Shown here: in pieces, positions 34,849 through 44,181 of the stretch
How positions within the stretch are numbered: the first letter of the stretch is position 1
Layout: each line of letters starts with the position of its first letter
Assembly: GCA_002701845.1 (NCBI GenBank)
Contig: NZXG01000067.1
Span: 1,612 to 49,214 of the forward strand
DNA from: Pseudomonadales bacterium
GTDB lineage: Bacteria > Pseudomonadota > Gammaproteobacteria > Pseudomonadales > Ketobacteraceae
DNA length: 47,603 bases
Direction: 5' to 3'
Notes under the pieces: generated by a model
What the model saw: only the letters and a program-made list of their open reading frames with translations
Database searches by the model: none
What the model was told of the DNA's origin: nothing
Made by a program: the position numbers and the translations under genes

Positions 34849-35889
34849 TCACACCAGATTTTTGCCGCGGGCCGTTAATAGCCCCAACAACCGGTATCCG
34901 GCCCGGGTTAAGGCACCTTCCATGGCAAACCCCAGCCGATCCGCCATGGACTTTTTCACCTCGTAGGACACTTCGTAAACATCGCACTGTTCACTGGCCG
35001 CAAACAGATAGTCCGCACTGGTCTGGATTTTATCGATCAGGCCTTTTTCCAGGCATTGGTTGCCGTACCAGTGTTCTCCGGTGGCCACGGCGTCCACCTC
35101 CAGCGCCGGTCGGTTACGCTGCACCAGAGCCTTGAACAGGCCGTGGGTATCCTCAATTTCCTCCACAAACTTACGCTTCCCTTCCGGCGTGTTCTCCCCC
35201 AGCATGGTCACCGTGCGCTTAAACTCACCGGCGGTGTAAATATCGTAATCCACATCGTATTTACGCAGTACCCGATGAAAGTTGGGCAGTTCCGCCACCA
35301 CGCCAATGGAACCCAGAATGGCGAACGGGGCCGCCAGAATCTGATTGGCGGTACAGGCCATCATATAGCCGCCGCTGGCGGCCACCTTGTCCACGCATAC
35401 CGTCAGTGGAATCTCCCGTTGCCGGAATCGCTCCAGTTGGGAGGCGGCCAGGCCGTAGCCGTGGACCTGGCCGCCGGGGCTTTCCAGCCGTAACACCACT
35501 TCATCCTGCTTTTCCGCCATGGTGAGGACCGCGGTCACTTCATTGGCCAGATCCTCCACTCCGCTGGCCTTGATATCGCCATCGAAGTCCAACACGAAAA
35601 TACGCTTGCGGCGGGGCTCGCTTTTATTTTTCTTTTTCTGTTTTTCGGCTTTCTTGCGTTCTTTTTCCAGCCGCTTCAGTTCATCACTGTCCAGAATACT
35701 GTGGCGCAGAGCATTGCGCAGTTCGTCAAAGAACTCGTTTAACGGCGTTACCTGAATCTCACCTTTGTGATCCCGCCGTTGACGGGCCTGGGCGGTGGCA
35801 GCGGCCACAGCGATAATCATGATAATGGCAATGACCACGGTGACGGCCTTGGCGAGAAACAGGCCGTACTCGGCAAAAAATTCGCTCAC
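34849..35889 (-). CDS. sohB: SohB-type inner-membrane serine protease
   Basis: SohB is a membrane-anchored peptidase of the S49 (signal peptide peptidase A) family. The 346-residue protein has one N-terminal hydrophobic helix (about 11-33), then a very basic linker (ERKKAEKQKKKNKSEPRRKR) and the peptidase domain. The nucleophile Ser172 is in KVAASGGYMMAC and the general base Lys224 in GEFKRTVTM; LESPGGQVHGYG is the oxyanion region. The start is a GTG at 35889 with TGAGG seven bases upstream. Substrates are not known; E. coli sohB was found as a multicopy suppressor of htrA. Confidence 0.93.
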   Translation of the reverse strand: MSEFFAEYGLFLAKAVTVVIAIIMIIAVAAATAQARQRRDHKGEIQVTPLNEFFDELRNALRHSILDSDELKRLEKERKKAEKQKKKNKSEPRRKRIFVLDFDGDIKASGVEDLANEVTAVLTMAEKQDEVVLRLESPGGQVHGYGLAASQLERFRQREIPLTVCVDKVAASGGYMMACTANQILAAPFAILGSIGVVAELPNFHRVLRKYDVDYDIYTAGEFKRTVTMLGENTPEGKRKFVEEIEDTHGLFKALVQRNRPALEVDAVATGEHWYGNQCLEKGLIDKIQTSADYLFAASEQCDVYEVSYEVKKSMADRLGFAMEGALTRAGYRLLGLLTARGKNLV

Positions 35890-35966
35890 GAAAAAACCTC
35901 AGAACACACTAAGACTGTTTATTATGGAGAGGCCCTAAGATACCCCAATGGCGACGGGAATCCCAC

Positions 35967-36623
35967 CTATTCCCATTGCCGGATGGCGATGGCGGCGCGG
36001 TCGTTTTCCGGGCGGGCAATCAGCCCGGATTGGGTCAATTGAATACTGAACAGGGCCCCGTCCGCCATGGGCAGGAAGGTGGCGCTGCCGTACTCGGCGT
36101 CGAACCAGCCGCTGTAATCGGACAGGCTGTCCACCGCGGCCCAGAGGTCAAAGCCAAGGTCGGGATCGCTGAGGGCATAGACGCTACGGGGTTTGCTGCG
36201 CTCGTCTTCAAGGGTGTAATAGCGGCCCTGGATCCGATCCAGTTTATAGCCGGGTTTGCCCCCCAGGGCCGCCAGCAGCCCCTTCCATTTGATGACCCGG
36301 GCATCCACCTGCCACAGGTCGCCGGTAATCTCGAACGGCCGCTCGGTGCCGCTGGATGACATCACCACATTGGCCTTGTAGACCTGATCCGCCAGCTTAT
36401 CGAAGCTGATGGTGGCCACGGTAACCTCTTTGGTGACCGGCCGGTAAGCGTTGACGTTGATGGCGGTGAGCCCCAGCATGATGGCCAGCAGCAGGCAGCC
36501 AAAGCCCAGCATGCCTTTCACCCAACCCAGGAACCAGCCTTTACGCAACAGCAGCATTAACGCCAGCGCCAGGAACACCAGGCTGATGATGGCAAAGGGT
36601 GCGGTTATCCACTGATATTGCAT
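35967..36623 (-). CDS. Membrane-anchored protein of unknown function
   Basis: A 218-residue protein with two N-terminal hydrophobic segments (about 6-26 and 37-57) followed by a C-terminal domain of some 155 residues rich in beta-type segments (VTVATISFDKLADQVYKANVV, FEITGDLWQVDARVIKWKG). The topology suggests the C-terminal part is periplasmic. Similar proteins in marine gammaproteobacteria are often loosely called multidrug transporter or cation efflux-related, but nothing in the sequence supports transport. A Tyr/Asp-rich stretch (DYSGWFDAEYGS) lies near the end. It lies between sohB and nudC on the same strand. Confidence 0.75.
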   Translation of the reverse strand: MQYQWITAPFAIISLVFLALALMLLLRKGWFLGWVKGMLGFGCLLLAIMLGLTAINVNAYRPVTKEVTVATISFDKLADQVYKANVVMSSSGTERPFEITGDLWQVDARVIKWKGLLAALGGKPGYKLDRIQGRYYTLEDERSKPRSVYALSDPDLGFDLWAAVDSLSDYSGWFDAEYGSATFLPMADGALFSIQLTQSGLIARPENDRAAIAIRQWE

Positions 36624-36647
36624 GTTAGCGGTACCCCTGGTTCGGCG

Positions 36648-37475
36648 TTACTTGGTTTTTTCTGCCACATAGTCAGTGATCAGCTGATGGGAGATGGACC
36701 CCGCCGGCGGGATCGGGGGCAACGCCCGCACATGCCACCAGCCAGCCTCCACAATCTCGTCGTCTTCCAGCACAATATCGCCCCCGGCATATTCGGCGCG
36801 GAAGCCCATCATCAATGAGTGGGGAAACGGCCAGGGTTGACTGCCCCGGTAACTGAGATTGCGTACCGTCACCCCCACTTCCTCCCGGATTTCCCGGTGC
36901 ACCGCGTGCTCCAGGGTTTCCCCCGGCTCCACGAAACCGGCCAGTGTGGAGTACAGACCGGAGGGAAAGCGCGCGGAACGGGCCAGCAGAATTTCATCGC
37001 CCCGGGTGATCAAAACAATGATACAAGGGGAAATACGGGGATATTGACTATGACCGCAGGCGGGGCAGACCTTGGCGCGATCCCGGGGGTGATCTACGGT
37101 GGCGTTGCCGCAACGGCCACAGAAGCGATGATTCTGATCCCATAGCAGCACCTGACGGGCCATGCCAGCCAGGGTGAACAGCCCGGCATCCAGCGCCATG
37201 GCCACTGTGCGCAGTTCGTGCAGTTCAAAGCCGGCAGGCAGCGCTGTTTCCAGCGCCAGCGCCACGGCGAAACAATGGGTATGGGCCTGGCGGCCCAGAT
37301 AATGAAAAGCGTCCGCGGGAAGGTCCATGGGGCCCAGCTGGGACAAGCGCGGGACCTGGATACCGGCGTCCTGGCACACCAGCATTTTCCCCCCCTGGAA
37401 GCCAAAGCATAAACTTTCCCCGGGGGGGCTGTCTGGCTTAATCACCGCGGATTCGAACACCGGAGTGTCCCGCAT
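36648..37475 (-). CDS. nudC: NAD(H) pyrophosphatase / RNA deNADding enzyme
   Basis: NudC cleaves NADH to NMNH and AMP and removes NAD caps from RNA 5' ends. The 275-residue protein has the zinc-ribbon cysteines C119, C122, C137 and C140, the Nudix box from G180 to about V202 (GFVEPGETLEHAVHREIREE), and the NudC-specific SQPWPFPHS (212-220), so its identity is firm. Its start codon shares a base with the fimL stop (TGATG), showing translational coupling. The fimL-nudC pairing is shared with P. aeruginosa as I remember it. Confidence 0.96.
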   Translation of the reverse strand: MRDTPVFESAVIKPDSPPGESLCFGFQGGKMLVCQDAGIQVPRLSQLGPMDLPADAFHYLGRQAHTHCFAVALALETALPAGFELHELRTVAMALDAGLFTLAGMARQVLLWDQNHRFCGRCGNATVDHPRDRAKVCPACGHSQYPRISPCIIVLITRGDEILLARSARFPSGLYSTLAGFVEPGETLEHAVHREIREEVGVTVRNLSYRGSQPWPFPHSLMMGFRAEYAGGDIVLEDDEIVEAGWWHVRALPPIPPAGSISHQLITDYVAEKTK

Positions 37476-39187
37476 CAGGCCGCTTTTACCGGAAAGCCCA
37501 GTTCCTGCATGCTTTCCTCCGCCACTTCCATGATCCCCTCGCCAATGGGTTTGTCATCCTCCATGCCTTCCAGGTAATAATCCACGCTGGTGATGGCATC
37601 CGCCAGGGTTTCCATCATGGCCGGAGTGGGGGGATCGCTGCGATCCCGGATCAATTTCGTGTCAATAAACGCCTCACAGGCTTCAATCACCGCCGCCGCC
37701 CGCTGCAGCTGCAGGAACACCAGCCCGCCCCAGACCGATTTCAGGGTAACCGGCACATTGTTCAGGTGCATGCCATCCCAGTTGGAATCCATAAACGAGG
37801 TAATGGCGCGTTTGGCCAGGGACAGCCCCGCCCGGGCCTCCCCCACCACCACCCGTCGGGCATCGTCCAGCTGGGTCACGGAGATCCCGTCGTGAATGGC
37901 CTCTTCCGCCTTGCTGTTATAGAGGTTGCTGTCCGGCCCCCGCCGGGGCGACAGGGTGGCGACACTGTTCTCTACATACAACAGGGCATCCGCGACTTCA
38001 TTGAATTCCTCGGATTCAGGGTCCACATCCTCGGTGGACCAGTTGTTTACCAGATCCGCTTTGGTCTTGAACACCCCGGCGGCCTTGCTCAGGCCCAGCA
38101 TAATCAGAGTATTGGCCACTTTACGCATGGACTCGGCAATGCTGCTAAAGCCTTCATCGTCATTGGCAGCGCCACGGGCGCCCAGGTCCAGTGCATCCTT
38201 GATCTGATTCAGCTCCTCACTGAGTGCCTCCGCCACCGAACGGATCACGGTGCCCCCCGGGCCGCGCAGGATCTCCTGTTCCAGACGCAGATTTTCGTCG
38301 GTGAGGCCACCGGTTTCCAACTGATAGTGCCGGGTCACCTGTTGCAGATACTCCCCCGCCGGACCCGCCAGCGAGGCAATGTACACGCACTCTTGCACAG
38401 TCACCTTGGGGGGTTCCTTTTGCAGTACGGACTCCCCCAGGTTAATCAGGTTTTTGATCTGGCGGTCCATCATGCCCAGCAACGACTTGCGGGCCACGTT
38501 CAGCTGCACCGATTCGCTGCCCACCGCCTCCAGCACCGCCAGGGCCAGCCACCAGAGTTTACTGATTGGGGTGTTGCCGCAGAGGGCGTCAATCCGTGAT
38601 ACCGCCCGCGACATCATTTTGGCATTGGCGGTGATACTTTCGTTGCGCAGAATGCCCAGCAACCCCACCTGATACATGTGACGCAGGCGCCGGCCGGAAG
38701 CCTGGAGCTGTTGCAGATCCGGCTGCGGATTGACGGGTTTCGGGGGCCGCTCGGGATTGTCCCCTAAGTCGAAGAATACACTTTCGGTGATCAGGGCCCG
38801 GCTCAGAAAGAACCGCATTTCGTTGATGGTGGGAATCAGCAGTACCGGCAATGCCTGCTTTTTAACCTCGACGTACTCCAGGTAATGCATGAGTACCATG
38901 ATGGCGTTACTCATGGCCGCCAGTTCCCGTTCGTTATCCTTTTCATGGTGGGCCAATATTTTGTGGCCCAACAGCTCCAGGTGCTCTGCCAGCATGGAGG
39001 CACCGGGCAGGTTGATCACCTTGAACACACCTTTGATCAGGGCAAACTGCTCGATGGCGGCTTTCAGGCGGCTGTCGTTTTCCGGTTCCTCGACAAACTG
39101 CTCCAGATTCGACTCGGCGGTCGCCAGGGATTCGTCTATTTGCTCTTTCACCAGGTTAAGAGAGGCAGACCCTTCAATCGTTAGCAT
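37475..39187 (-). CDS. fimL: FimL-like regulator of type IV pili, with degenerate HPt domains
   Basis: A 570-residue soluble protein, similar in length to FimL (about 560), and in the same place next to nudC. FimL resembles the N-terminal part of the chemotaxis kinase ChpA/PilL and raises cAMP levels needed for type IV pilus assembly and virulence gene expression. Here the first HPt-like region reads EQFALIKGVFKVINL: at the position of the phosphorylated His (as in HTIKG) it has Ala49. A second HPt-like region (IAESMRKVANTLIMLGL) also lacks the His. It should therefore act as a scaffold and not in phosphotransfer. FimL is known to work with an adenylate cyclase; another cyclase gene is in this window at 4655-5587 but is not linked. 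Confidence 0.88.
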   Translation of the reverse strand: MLTIEGSASLNLVKEQIDESLATAESNLEQFVEEPENDSRLKAAIEQFALIKGVFKVINLPGASMLAEHLELLGHKILAHHEKDNERELAAMSNAIMVLMHYLEYVEVKKQALPVLLIPTINEMRFFLSRALITESVFFDLGDNPERPPKPVNPQPDLQQLQASGRRLRHMYQVGLLGILRNESITANAKMMSRAVSRIDALCGNTPISKLWWLALAVLEAVGSESVQLNVARKSLLGMMDRQIKNLINLGESVLQKEPPKVTVQECVYIASLAGPAGEYLQQVTRHYQLETGGLTDENLRLEQEILRGPGGTVIRSVAEALSEELNQIKDALDLGARGAANDDEGFSSIAESMRKVANTLIMLGLSKAAGVFKTKADLVNNWSTEDVDPESEEFNEVADALLYVENSVATLSPRRGPDSNLYNSKAEEAIHDGISVTQLDDARRVVVGEARAGLSLAKRAITSFMDSNWDGMHLNNVPVTLKSVWGGLVFLQLQRAAAVIEACEAFIDTKLIRDRSDPPTPAMMETLADAITSVDYYLEGMEDDKPIGEGIMEVAEESMQELGFPVKAA

Positions 39188-39466
39188 GCTGACACCGTTC
39201 TTCTTGTGGATAGGTCACCCACTGGCAGGCAATGCGCCCATAGAAGACACCTAACCTAACACAGTTTATGGACAGTCCTTTTCTCATTATAGATTATTTT
39301 TCAGGCATTACTGCAACGTGCCCCCCGGTAGCCGGTCAGCCACCGCCCGGGGGCTCATGTTGAAACTGAACAACTATTCCTAAGCGCTTGTTTAAATGTA
39401 TCTTTCAATTGCGGATTTCACAACCTGGAGAAAGGAAATACCGCACAGAACCGCTAATTACCGGGG
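39188..39466. other. Intergenic region between fimL and dnaQ
   Basis: No gene is seen. It contains an imperfect GC-rich inverted repeat, GCCCCCCGG (39320-39328) and CCGGGGGC (39347-39354), with no T-run beside it, so it could be a weak dnaQ-side terminator or a repetitive palindrome of the REP type. The left part, upstream of fimL, is AT-rich. Confidence 0.35.
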
Positions 39467-40183
39467 TCAGTCCTGCTGCAGCCACAGACAGTTGCCGCCG
39501 CTGGCCTTGTTGATGGACTGCAGACGTTCCTGGTGGCCCGCCAGTTCGGCGGCGCTGGCAGGAATCACCCGCAACCGGGGACGCTCCGCCGGCAGCCGGC
39601 GGATACCGGCCCCAGTGACCTCGTCGTCGCCATCGGACTCGCCGGCAGACAGTATCAGGCTGGTCTGGCCGCCGGTCATGCCCAGATAAACGTCCGCCAG
39701 GATCTCGGCGTCCAGCAGGGCGCCGTGGAGTTCGCGGTGAGAATTATCGATTTCGTAGCGTTTGCACAGGGCGTCCAGGGTATTGCGCTGGCCGGGGTGC
39801 AGTTTACGGGCCATGGCCAGGGTATCCAGCACGGTGCAGTGGTCCTCCGCCCGGCCCCACTGTTTACCCGCCAGGGACAGCTCATGGTTGATAAAGCCAA
39901 TATCGAACGCGGCATTGTGGATCACCAGCTGCGCGCCTTTGATGTAATCAAGAAAATCCGCCACGATATCCGCGAATCTCGGCTTGTCCGCCAGAAATTC
40001 ATTGGTAATGCCGTGGACTTCTATGGCGCCATCGTCAATCTCACGATCCGGCTGCAGGTAACGGTGATAGTTATTACCCGTGAGCCGCCGGTTTATCATT
40101 TCCACGCAACCGATTTCGATGATGCGATGGCCCTCCGCGGGCTCCAGGCCGGTGGTTTCAGTGTCGAGGATGATTTGTCTCAT
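39467..40183 (-). CDS. dnaQ: DNA polymerase III epsilon subunit (3'-5' proofreading exonuclease)
   Basis: DnaQ proofreads for the replicative polymerase. The 238-residue protein is of the DEDDh type: [11 protein letters not shown] (Exo I, with Asp and Glu), [15 protein letters not shown] (Exo II) and [16 protein letters not shown] (Exo III, with catalytic His and Asp). The C-terminal tail after about residue 180 is the flexible segment that binds the alpha subunit. Its ATG overlaps the rnhA stop by four bases (ATGA), a classic coupled pair in gammaproteobacteria, though in E. coli the two genes are divergent. Confidence 0.96.
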   Translation of the reverse strand: MRQIILDTETTGLEPAEGHRIIEIGCVEMINRRLTGNNYHRYLQPDREIDDGAIEVHGITNEFLADKPRFADIVADFLDYIKGAQLVIHNAAFDIGFINHELSLAGKQWGRAEDHCTVLDTLAMARKLHPGQRNTLDALCKRYEIDNSHRELHGALLDAEILADVYLGMTGGQTSLILSAGESDGDDEVTGAGIRRLPAERPRLRVIPASAAELAGHQERLQSINKASGGNCLWLQQD

Positions 40184-40629
40184 GATGCGAAACCCTCCAG
40201 CAAGTCGTTGATCGCTTCATTTGCCAGTTGATCCACCAGTTCATTTTCCCGATGACCGCTGTGGCCCTTAACCCAGTGCCATTGAATCTGATGTTGCTCA
40301 CTGGCTGCGTCCAGGGCCCGCCACAGGTCGGCATTTTTCACCGGCTGTTTCGCGGCATTTTTCCAGCCTTTCTTTTTCCAGCCGTGAATCCATTCGGTGA
40401 TGCCCTTGCGCACGTACTGGGAATCGGTGGTGAGATCCACTCTGCAGGGACGCTTCAGCGCCCGCAGGGCCTCTACCGCCGCAGTGAGCTCCATGCGGTT
40501 ATTGGTGGTTTGGGGCTCAGCCCCCTTTAATCGTTTTTCGTGGGCGCCGAAGCGCAACAAAGCGCCCCAGCCGCCGGGACCGGGGTTGCCCTTGCAGGCG
40601 CCATCGGTGAAGATTTCCACATGATCCAT
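40180..40629 (-). CDS. rnhA: Ribonuclease HI
   Basis: RNase HI degrades the RNA strand of RNA-DNA hybrids. The 149-residue protein shows the full active site: Asp in [18 protein letters not shown], Glu in [13 protein letters not shown], Asp in [12 protein letters not shown] and the late Asp in [10 protein letters not shown], plus the basic protrusion WKKKGWKN that grips the hybrid. It sits in the middle of a methyltransferase-rnhA-dnaQ operon, with a 6-base gap from the methyltransferase stop and a 4-base overlap with dnaQ. Confidence 0.97.
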   Translation of the reverse strand: MDHVEIFTDGACKGNPGPGGWGALLRFGAHEKRLKGAEPQTTNNRMELTAAVEALRALKRPCRVDLTTDSQYVRKGITEWIHGWKKKGWKNAAKQPVKNADLWRALDAASEQHQIQWHWVKGHSGHRENELVDQLANEAINDLLEGFAS

Positions 40630-40635
40630 GACTGA

Positions 40636-41526
40636 CTACTCAGAGCCGCCTCCGGCTCGATACTGTTTGCGGGCGGTGGGTTTGGGAATGCCGGCGATGG
40701 GAATGTTGGCCAGGGTTTCCTTGACCGACTGGAAACGGGGCTTGATGGGGGTCAGGGTGGAAACCTGCTTCACCGCCACCAGCACATAGACGCCCCCCCG
40801 CTGGCGCCAGATGCGCTGTCCCAGATAGGACACCCAGTTAAACAACCGGCGGCTGCGGCGATTGGCGGTGGGTAGGCCGAACCCTGTGCTTTCGTACCCT
40901 TCCACCTGAAAGTCCAGCAGTTTGAGCCAGTCAGACAGCCGGTAAGGACTGATAAAGTTGCCACTCCAGGGCATACCGGCGTTCTGCATCAGAAAGAAAC
41001 GACACAGACCCCACAGGCTCCAGGGGTTGAAGCCCACGATAACAATGTGGCCACCGGGGATAACGGCCCGGGCAATTTCCCGCAGGGCGCGGTGCGGGGC
41101 ACTGTCGAAATCCAGACTGTGATGCAGCACCGCCACATCCACGCTCTCGGTGGCCAGCGCCAGATCCTCCAGGCTGCTGCACACCCTTCGATAGTAGCTG
41201 GCGTCGCTGCTGGTGGCTCCGGGTTGCTCCGGCTGCAGGTCCGGGGTGTCGGGGTTGCCCTCAGTGTGACCGGGCTCCCCGGGTTGCACGCCGCTGCAAT
41301 ACACTTTGCGATGGATGGTACTGCTGCGGGCAAGATCCTGGGGCCGTCCGATTCCCGTCTGCACCAGGTAGTATCCGAACAGTGACGGCAACAGACGATC
41401 CAGAATGCACTGTTCCTGGGCCAGCAACTCCGCGCCCAGTTCGGTGTCAAACCATAGATCCAGCAGCCGATGCACAGAGGCACCATGCACTTGTTGAAAC
41501 GGTTTGAACAGTCTGGGTAAACTCAT
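40636..41526 (-). CDS. Class I SAM-dependent methyltransferase-like protein
   Basis: A 296-residue protein of the type found upstream of rnhA in pseudomonads, related to the Methyltransf_11 fold. Recognisable parts are SVDVAVLHHSLDFDSAPHRALREIARAVIPGGHIVIVGFNPWSLWG, which corresponds to motifs II-III and the region after them. The usual glycine-rich SAM motif I is poorly kept (FGYYLVQTGIGRPQDL). Residues about 79-110 form a Pro/Gly/Asp/Glu-rich segment (starting GVQPGEPGHTEGNPD) that looks like a flexible insertion. The substrate is unknown. ATG 41526 is preferred; a slightly longer start at 41538 is in frame. It is divergent from gloB with only 56 bases between. Confidence 0.82.
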   Translation of the reverse strand: MSLPRLFKPFQQVHGASVHRLLDLWFDTELGAELLAQEQCILDRLLPSLFGYYLVQTGIGRPQDLARSSTIHRKVYCSGVQPGEPGHTEGNPDTPDLQPEQPGATSSDASYYRRVCSSLEDLALATESVDVAVLHHSLDFDSAPHRALREIARAVIPGGHIVIVGFNPWSLWGLCRFFLMQNAGMPWSGNFISPYRLSDWLKLLDFQVEGYESTGFGLPTANRRSRRLFNWVSYLGQRIWRQRGGVYVLVAVKQVSTLTPIKPRFQSVKETLANIPIAGIPKPTARKQYRAGGGSE

Positions 41527-41582
41527 AGCAACCGCCACCAGGGCGCCAAATTCACTTGTTTCATATCAGGTTACCACAACCC

Positions 41583-42362
41583 ATGCTGACTCTTCATCCT
41601 GTACCTGCCTTCAGTGACAACTACATCTGGTGTCTTCACGATGACCAGTCCGCGTATGTGGTGGATCCCGGGGAAGCCGAACCGGTGCTGCGCTATCTGA
41701 AGGAGCGCAGCCTGAGGCTGAAAGGTATCCTGGTGACTCATCATCATTTCGATCATGTATCCGGTATTGAGGCCCTGCTGGCCGCCAGCCCGGAGATCCC
41801 GGTGTGGGGGCCGGGAAATGAAACCATCCCCGGCCGCACCCTGAGTCTGAAAGGGGGCGAACAGTTTGAACTGGACTGGGGAATGCAGCTGCAGGTGCTG
41901 GCGGTGCCTGGTCATACGCTCGGTCATATCGCTTATTTTGCCCCTGAAAGCCCCCTGGGACCCCTGCTGTTTTGCGGAGACACCCTGTTTTCCAGCGGCT
42001 GCGGTCGTTTGTTCGAGGGTACTCCGGCGCAGATGCACGAATCGTTGCAACGGTTGGGGCAGCTGCCCCCGGAAACCCTGGTCTGCTGCACCCATGAATA
42101 CACCACCGCCAATCTGAAGTTCGCCCAGGCGGTGGAGCCGGACAACCGGGATATTGCGGAGCGGCTGGATGAGGTCCGGGGCCTCCGTGAACAAAATCTA
42201 CCCAGTCTGCCCTCCTCTCTGGCCCTGGAATGGAAAGTTAATCCGTTTCTGCGCGCCAATGAAGGCGCCGTGCTGGCCTCTCTCACGTCAAAATTGGGGA
42301 CCCGTCCCACCTCCGCCGCGGACAGCTTTGCTAAACTTCGGCAATGGAAGGACAATTTCTAA
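41583..42362 (+). CDS. gloB: Hydroxyacylglutathione hydrolase (glyoxalase II)
   Basis: GloB hydrolyses S-lactoylglutathione to lactate and glutathione, the second step of methylglyoxal detoxification. The 260-residue protein is a metallo-beta-lactamase fold enzyme with THHHFDH (residues 52-58), a third His in VPGHTLGHIAYF, the bridging Asp in LFCGDTLFSSGCGRLFEGT and the last His in CCTHEYTTANLKFA. The C-terminal glutathione-binding domain ends with SAADSFAKLRQWKDNF. ATG 41583 (MLTLHPVPAFSDNY) fits the family better than the in-frame ATG 41556. mltD follows 87 bases later on the same strand. Confidence 0.96.
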   Translation: MLTLHPVPAFSDNYIWCLHDDQSAYVVDPGEAEPVLRYLKERSLRLKGILVTHHHFDHVSGIEALLAASPEIPVWGPGNETIPGRTLSLKGGEQFELDWGMQLQVLAVPGHTLGHIAYFAPESPLGPLLFCGDTLFSSGCGRLFEGTPAQMHESLQRLGQLPPETLVCCTHEYTTANLKFAQAVEPDNRDIAERLDEVRGLREQNLPSLPSSLALEWKVNPFLRANEGAVLASLTSKLGTRPTSAADSFAKLRQWKDNF

Positions 42363-42449
42363 TTCGCCCGTGGTGGTTTGTACCCGGCAAGGCGCCCCCT
42401 TACACTGAGCGCGAACGGCTCAGTCACAGGTAGTATTCAGGAACAGCCA

Positions 42450-44153
42450 GTGCTGAAATTACATCGATCTTTTTATCAATCCCTGCCGCTGGCGGCGTTG
42501 CTGGTGATCCTGCTGGGGGCCTGCTCCCAGCTGCCCGTGGCATCGACCCAGGAACCGGCGGCAAGTCAACCGGTGGCGCAAGCCGCGGAGCCCCTTCCCC
42601 AGGAGCCCGCGGTACCGACCCCGGAGCCGGTGGTGGCCGTGAACGAGCCCGACTACAGTGGGCCCCAGTATTTTATACCTGGCGCCATTGATCACCTGGG
42701 TGAGACGGGGGCAACCCCCGCGGCGGAGGCCAATCCGGCCGCTGGCCCCACAGTGTGGGAGGTGTTCCGCAGGAATCTGCTGCTGGATCTGGCGGCGAAA
42801 AACGACCGTATCCGCATCCAGCGCCAGTGGTACCTGCGTCATCCGGAGTACCTGAACCGGGTGATCCGCCGGGCCGAGCCGTACCTGTACTTCATCCTGG
42901 AGGAGTCCATCAAGCGGGGGCTGCCCAGCGAACTGGCTTTGTTGCCGGTGGTGGAAAGCGCCTACGATCCCTTTGCCTATTCCCATGGTCGGGCCGCGGG
43001 AATCTGGCAGTTTATTCCCGGTACCGGGCGGGCCTTTGGCCTGCATCAGACCTGGTGGTACGAAGGTCGCCGGGATATCGTGGCCGCCACCCGTGCCGCC
43101 ATGGATTATCTGGAATCCCTGAACAAACAGTTCGACGGCGACTGGATGCTGGCCCTGGCGTCTTACAATTCCGGCGCCGGGACTGTGCGCAGTGCCATCC
43201 GCCGCAATCGGCAACGGGGTCGCCCCACGGATTTCTGGGCCCTGGATCTGCCCCGGGAGACCCGGGCCTACGTGCCCAAACTGATCGCAATTTCACAGAT
43301 TTTCGCCACACCGGAGCAATATGGGGTGCAGCTGGTGGATTATCCCTACCAGCCGTTCTTCGCCATCATTGATACCGGCGGCCAGCTGGACCTGTCCCTG
43401 GCGGCGGACATGGCGGGCATCAGCATTGAGGAGTTGTATCGACTGAATCCGGCGTTCAATCGCTGGGCCACCGACCCTAACGGGCCCCACCGTCTGCTGG
43501 TGCCGGTGGACAAGGCGGCCGCCATGGATGAAGCCCTGGCTCAGTTGCCGCCGGAACAACGGGTGGCCTGGACCCGCTATACGATTCAGCCGGGTGACTC
43601 CATTCTATCCATCGCCCGCAACCACAAAATCACCCCGGACCTGTTGAAGGAAGTCAATCATCTGCGCAGCAACCTGATTCGGGCCGGCAAAACCCTGTTG
43701 ATTCCCCAGGCCTCGCAGCCCTTAAGCCAGTACAGTCTGAGTGCGGAGGCAAGGCTGCAGTCGCGTCAGAACCGGGCGGTTACCGGCCGCCAGAAGGTGA
43801 CTCACAAAGTGCGTGCGGGCGATAGTTTCTGGTCCATCGCCCGCCGCTACGGTGTCAGTCACCGGGCCCTGGCCAAGTGGAATGGCATGGCGCCCACGGA
43901 CACACTGGCGGTGGGCAGAACGCTGGTGGTGTGGACCACGGAGCCCGCCGTCACCGCCAGCAGTGAGCTGCAGCAGCAGCGCATGCGCAAGATTCGCTAC
44001 CGGGCCCGCTCCGGGGATTCCTATGCCGCCATCGCCAGCCGGTTTAATGTCTCCCTGGGTCAGCTGAAGCGCTGGAACGACGTGGATTTCCGGGAGTATT
44101 TGCAGCCGGGTGATCTGCTTACCCTGTATGTGGATGTGGCCAACGCCCCCTGA
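42450..44153 (+). CDS. mltD: Membrane-bound lytic murein transglycosylase D, lipoprotein with three LysM repeats
   Basis: MltD cuts glycan strands of peptidoglycan from the outer membrane. From a GTG at 42450 (AGGA seven bases upstream) the 567-residue protein has a lipoprotein signal with lipobox LLGAC (Cys25). A Pro/Ala/Glu-rich linker follows, then the SLT domain with the catalytic Glu in VVESAYDPFAYS and the family motifs AAGIWQFIPGTGRAFGL and LALASYNSGAG. Three LysM repeats follow (beginning YTIQPGDSILSIA, HKVRAGDSFWSIA and YRARSGDSYAAIA). E. coli MltD has fewer LysM repeats, as I recall. It converges with the HDOD gene across 28 bases. Confidence 0.94.
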   Translation: MLKLHRSFYQSLPLAALLVILLGACSQLPVASTQEPAASQPVAQAAEPLPQEPAVPTPEPVVAVNEPDYSGPQYFIPGAIDHLGETGATPAAEANPAAGPTVWEVFRRNLLLDLAAKNDRIRIQRQWYLRHPEYLNRVIRRAEPYLYFILEESIKRGLPSELALLPVVESAYDPFAYSHGRAAGIWQFIPGTGRAFGLHQTWWYEGRRDIVAATRAAMDYLESLNKQFDGDWMLALASYNSGAGTVRSAIRRNRQRGRPTDFWALDLPRETRAYVPKLIAISQIFATPEQYGVQLVDYPYQPFFAIIDTGGQLDLSLAADMAGISIEELYRLNPAFNRWATDPNGPHRLLVPVDKAAAMDEALAQLPPEQRVAWTRYTIQPGDSILSIARNHKITPDLLKEVNHLRSNLIRAGKTLLIPQASQPLSQYSLSAEARLQSRQNRAVTGRQKVTHKVRAGDSFWSIARRYGVSHRALAKWNGMAPTDTLAVGRTLVVWTTEPAVTASSELQQQRMRKIRYRARSGDSYAAIASRFNVSLGQLKRWNDVDFREYLQPGDLLTLYVDVANAP

Positions 44154-44181
44154 TGCGGTGGCTGGCCGTTGCGGGTCGGAT

